From assembly GCF_026659735.1 (NCBI RefSeq), contig NZ_JANSKK010000017.1, positions 62,001 through 126,000 of the forward strand: a stretch of DNA of 64,000 nucleotides. The letters are read 5' to 3'. How positions within the stretch are numbered: the first letter of the stretch is position 1; each line of letters opens with the position of its first letter. Below the pieces are notes generated by a model. That model did no database searches, was not told where the DNA came from, and saw only the letters and a program-made list of their open reading frames with translations. A program made the position numbers and the translations under genes. This DNA is from Staphylococcus pettenkoferi (lineage in GTDB: Bacteria; Bacillota; Bacilli; Staphylococcales; Staphylococcaceae). Below are positions 63,362-64,000 of this stretch, piece by piece.

Positions 63362-63588
63362 TTACTCACCTACTCTATTATTTATTATTAGCAACTATTG
63401 ATTTATACAAAGAAGTTGAAAGTCATCTTATGTTTAGCTTACTATTAAGTTAACTATATTAATAGCTTTAAGAAATCAGTTTCATTAAATTTAGATGACA
63501 AATAGCTATATGAGGCTGATTTACGTTTAAAACATAGTGTAACTGGCAATCTTGCTATTAGTAATTATACCAAAGCGGGGGAAAATGA

Positions 63589-64000
63589 ATGTCGAATCGC
63601 CAACAACACAAAGAACAAAATCGTAATTTGACAAGAGAAACAAAGAAGAAAATGGGCACAGGTGCGAAAATAGTCAGCACCATCATCGTTTTACTTCTAT
63701 TATGTGGCTTAGCTTTTGCGATTTTCGCCTTTGTCGACCACTCTAACAAAGGACAAGAACGTTTGGCTGATAAGCATAAAGAAGAGCAACAGAAAGATAA
63801 AAAAGACGATAAAAAGCACTCTGATAAAGATAATGATAGTGATAGCAAAAAAAGCAAGGGTAAAAACAAACAAAGTAAATCAGCTAATCAGAATAACCAA
63901 CAACAGCAAGCCCAACCAAATCAAAACGCTCAAGCTAACTACAATAATGCACAACAGCAAAGACAACAAACGCAACAACGTCAACAACCAACACAGCAAA
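63589..64000 (+). CDS. Membrane-anchored Q-rich protein (incomplete at window end)
   Basis: At least 137 residues, running off the window. ATG 63589 follows GGGGGAAAA. A basic N-terminus (KEQNRNLTRETKKKMG), one transmembrane helix (IVSTIIVLLLLCGLAFAIFAFV, about 29-50) and then Lys/Asp-rich followed by Gln/Asn-rich low-complexity sequence (QQQAQPNQNAQANYNN). Such type II anchors with Gln-rich linkers often carry a C-terminal LysM or catalytic wall domain; this cannot be seen here. Confidence 0.8.
   Translation, partial: MSNRQQHKEQNRNLTRETKKKMGTGAKIVSTIIVLLLLCGLAFAIFAFVDHSNKGQERLADKHKEEQQKDKKDDKKHSDKDNDSDSKKSKGKNKQSKSANQNNQQQQAQPNQNAQANYNNAQQQRQQTQQRQQPTQQ

Overview
The window is a low-GC Firmicute chromosome, almost certainly a Staphylococcus other than a well-known S. 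aureus lineage. Gene order is the staphylococcal one: ssrA-smpB-rnr-est-secG / eno-gpmI-tpiA-pgk-gapA-gapR / clpP / SDR epimerase. The tmRNA tag reads (A)GKSNDNLAVAA, close to but different from the tags I recall for S. aureus and S. epidermidis. The species cannot be fixed from sequence alone.

Left chromosomal part (1-15661): the minus strand carries tmRNA and SmpB (ribosome rescue), RNase R, a carboxylesterase, SecG and a small membrane protein. The lower-glycolysis operon follows, gapR-gapA-pgk-tpiA-gpmI-eno, with a promoter/operator-like hairpin before gapR, a hairpin between gapA and pgk, and a strong terminator after eno. Three small plus-strand genes (a C-terminally anchored Gly/Cys-rich protein, a lipoprotein and a two-helix membrane protein) precede clpP, whose promoter overlaps a near-perfect CtsR box. 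A tRNA-Arg(CCG) gene follows.

Prophage (15646-60768, 45,123 bp): a complete siphovirus-type prophage sits in the 3' end of tRNA-Arg, flanked by the 15-bp core ATTCCCTTCGAGGAG. Read from the right, it holds the tyrosine integrase, three tandem lipoproteins and a CI/LexA-type repressor on the plus strand. On the minus strand come Cro, antirepressor-like and early genes, Sak3-type annealase, SSB, HNH nucleases, an initiator gene containing an iteron-like origin, a G39P-like loader, DnaB helicase, RusA, dUTPase, RinB- and RinA-like late activators, terminases, portal, head, connector and tail genes (with a G/GT frameshift), and a baseplate with an M14 carboxypeptidase-type protein, two BppU proteins (one collagen-like) and a CHAP/glucosaminidase hydrolase. 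Holin and endolysin end the late operon. Apart from one homopolymer frameshift in an early nuclease gene, every module looks intact.

The most notable features are two group I introns that split essential phage genes. One (473 nt, no ORF) interrupts the endolysin five bases before the catalytic Cys codon of its CHAP domain. The other (983 nt, encoding an HNH homing-type endonuclease) interrupts the portal gene. Both show a P1 ending in U.G, recognisable core elements and a P7 pairing, and splicing restores full-length proteins. A related free-standing HNH-AP2 gene sits beside the holin/endolysin pair. Other points of interest are 9-bp iterons at the late promoter, a strong-promoter small RNA/peptide unit next to attL, and a discriminator-base change in tRNA-Arg caused by integration.

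Right chromosomal part (60769-64000): the displaced tRNA terminator, a PepSY-like lipoprotein, a TIGR01777-type epimerase, a 54-residue membrane protein and the start of a Q-rich membrane-anchored protein that runs off the end.
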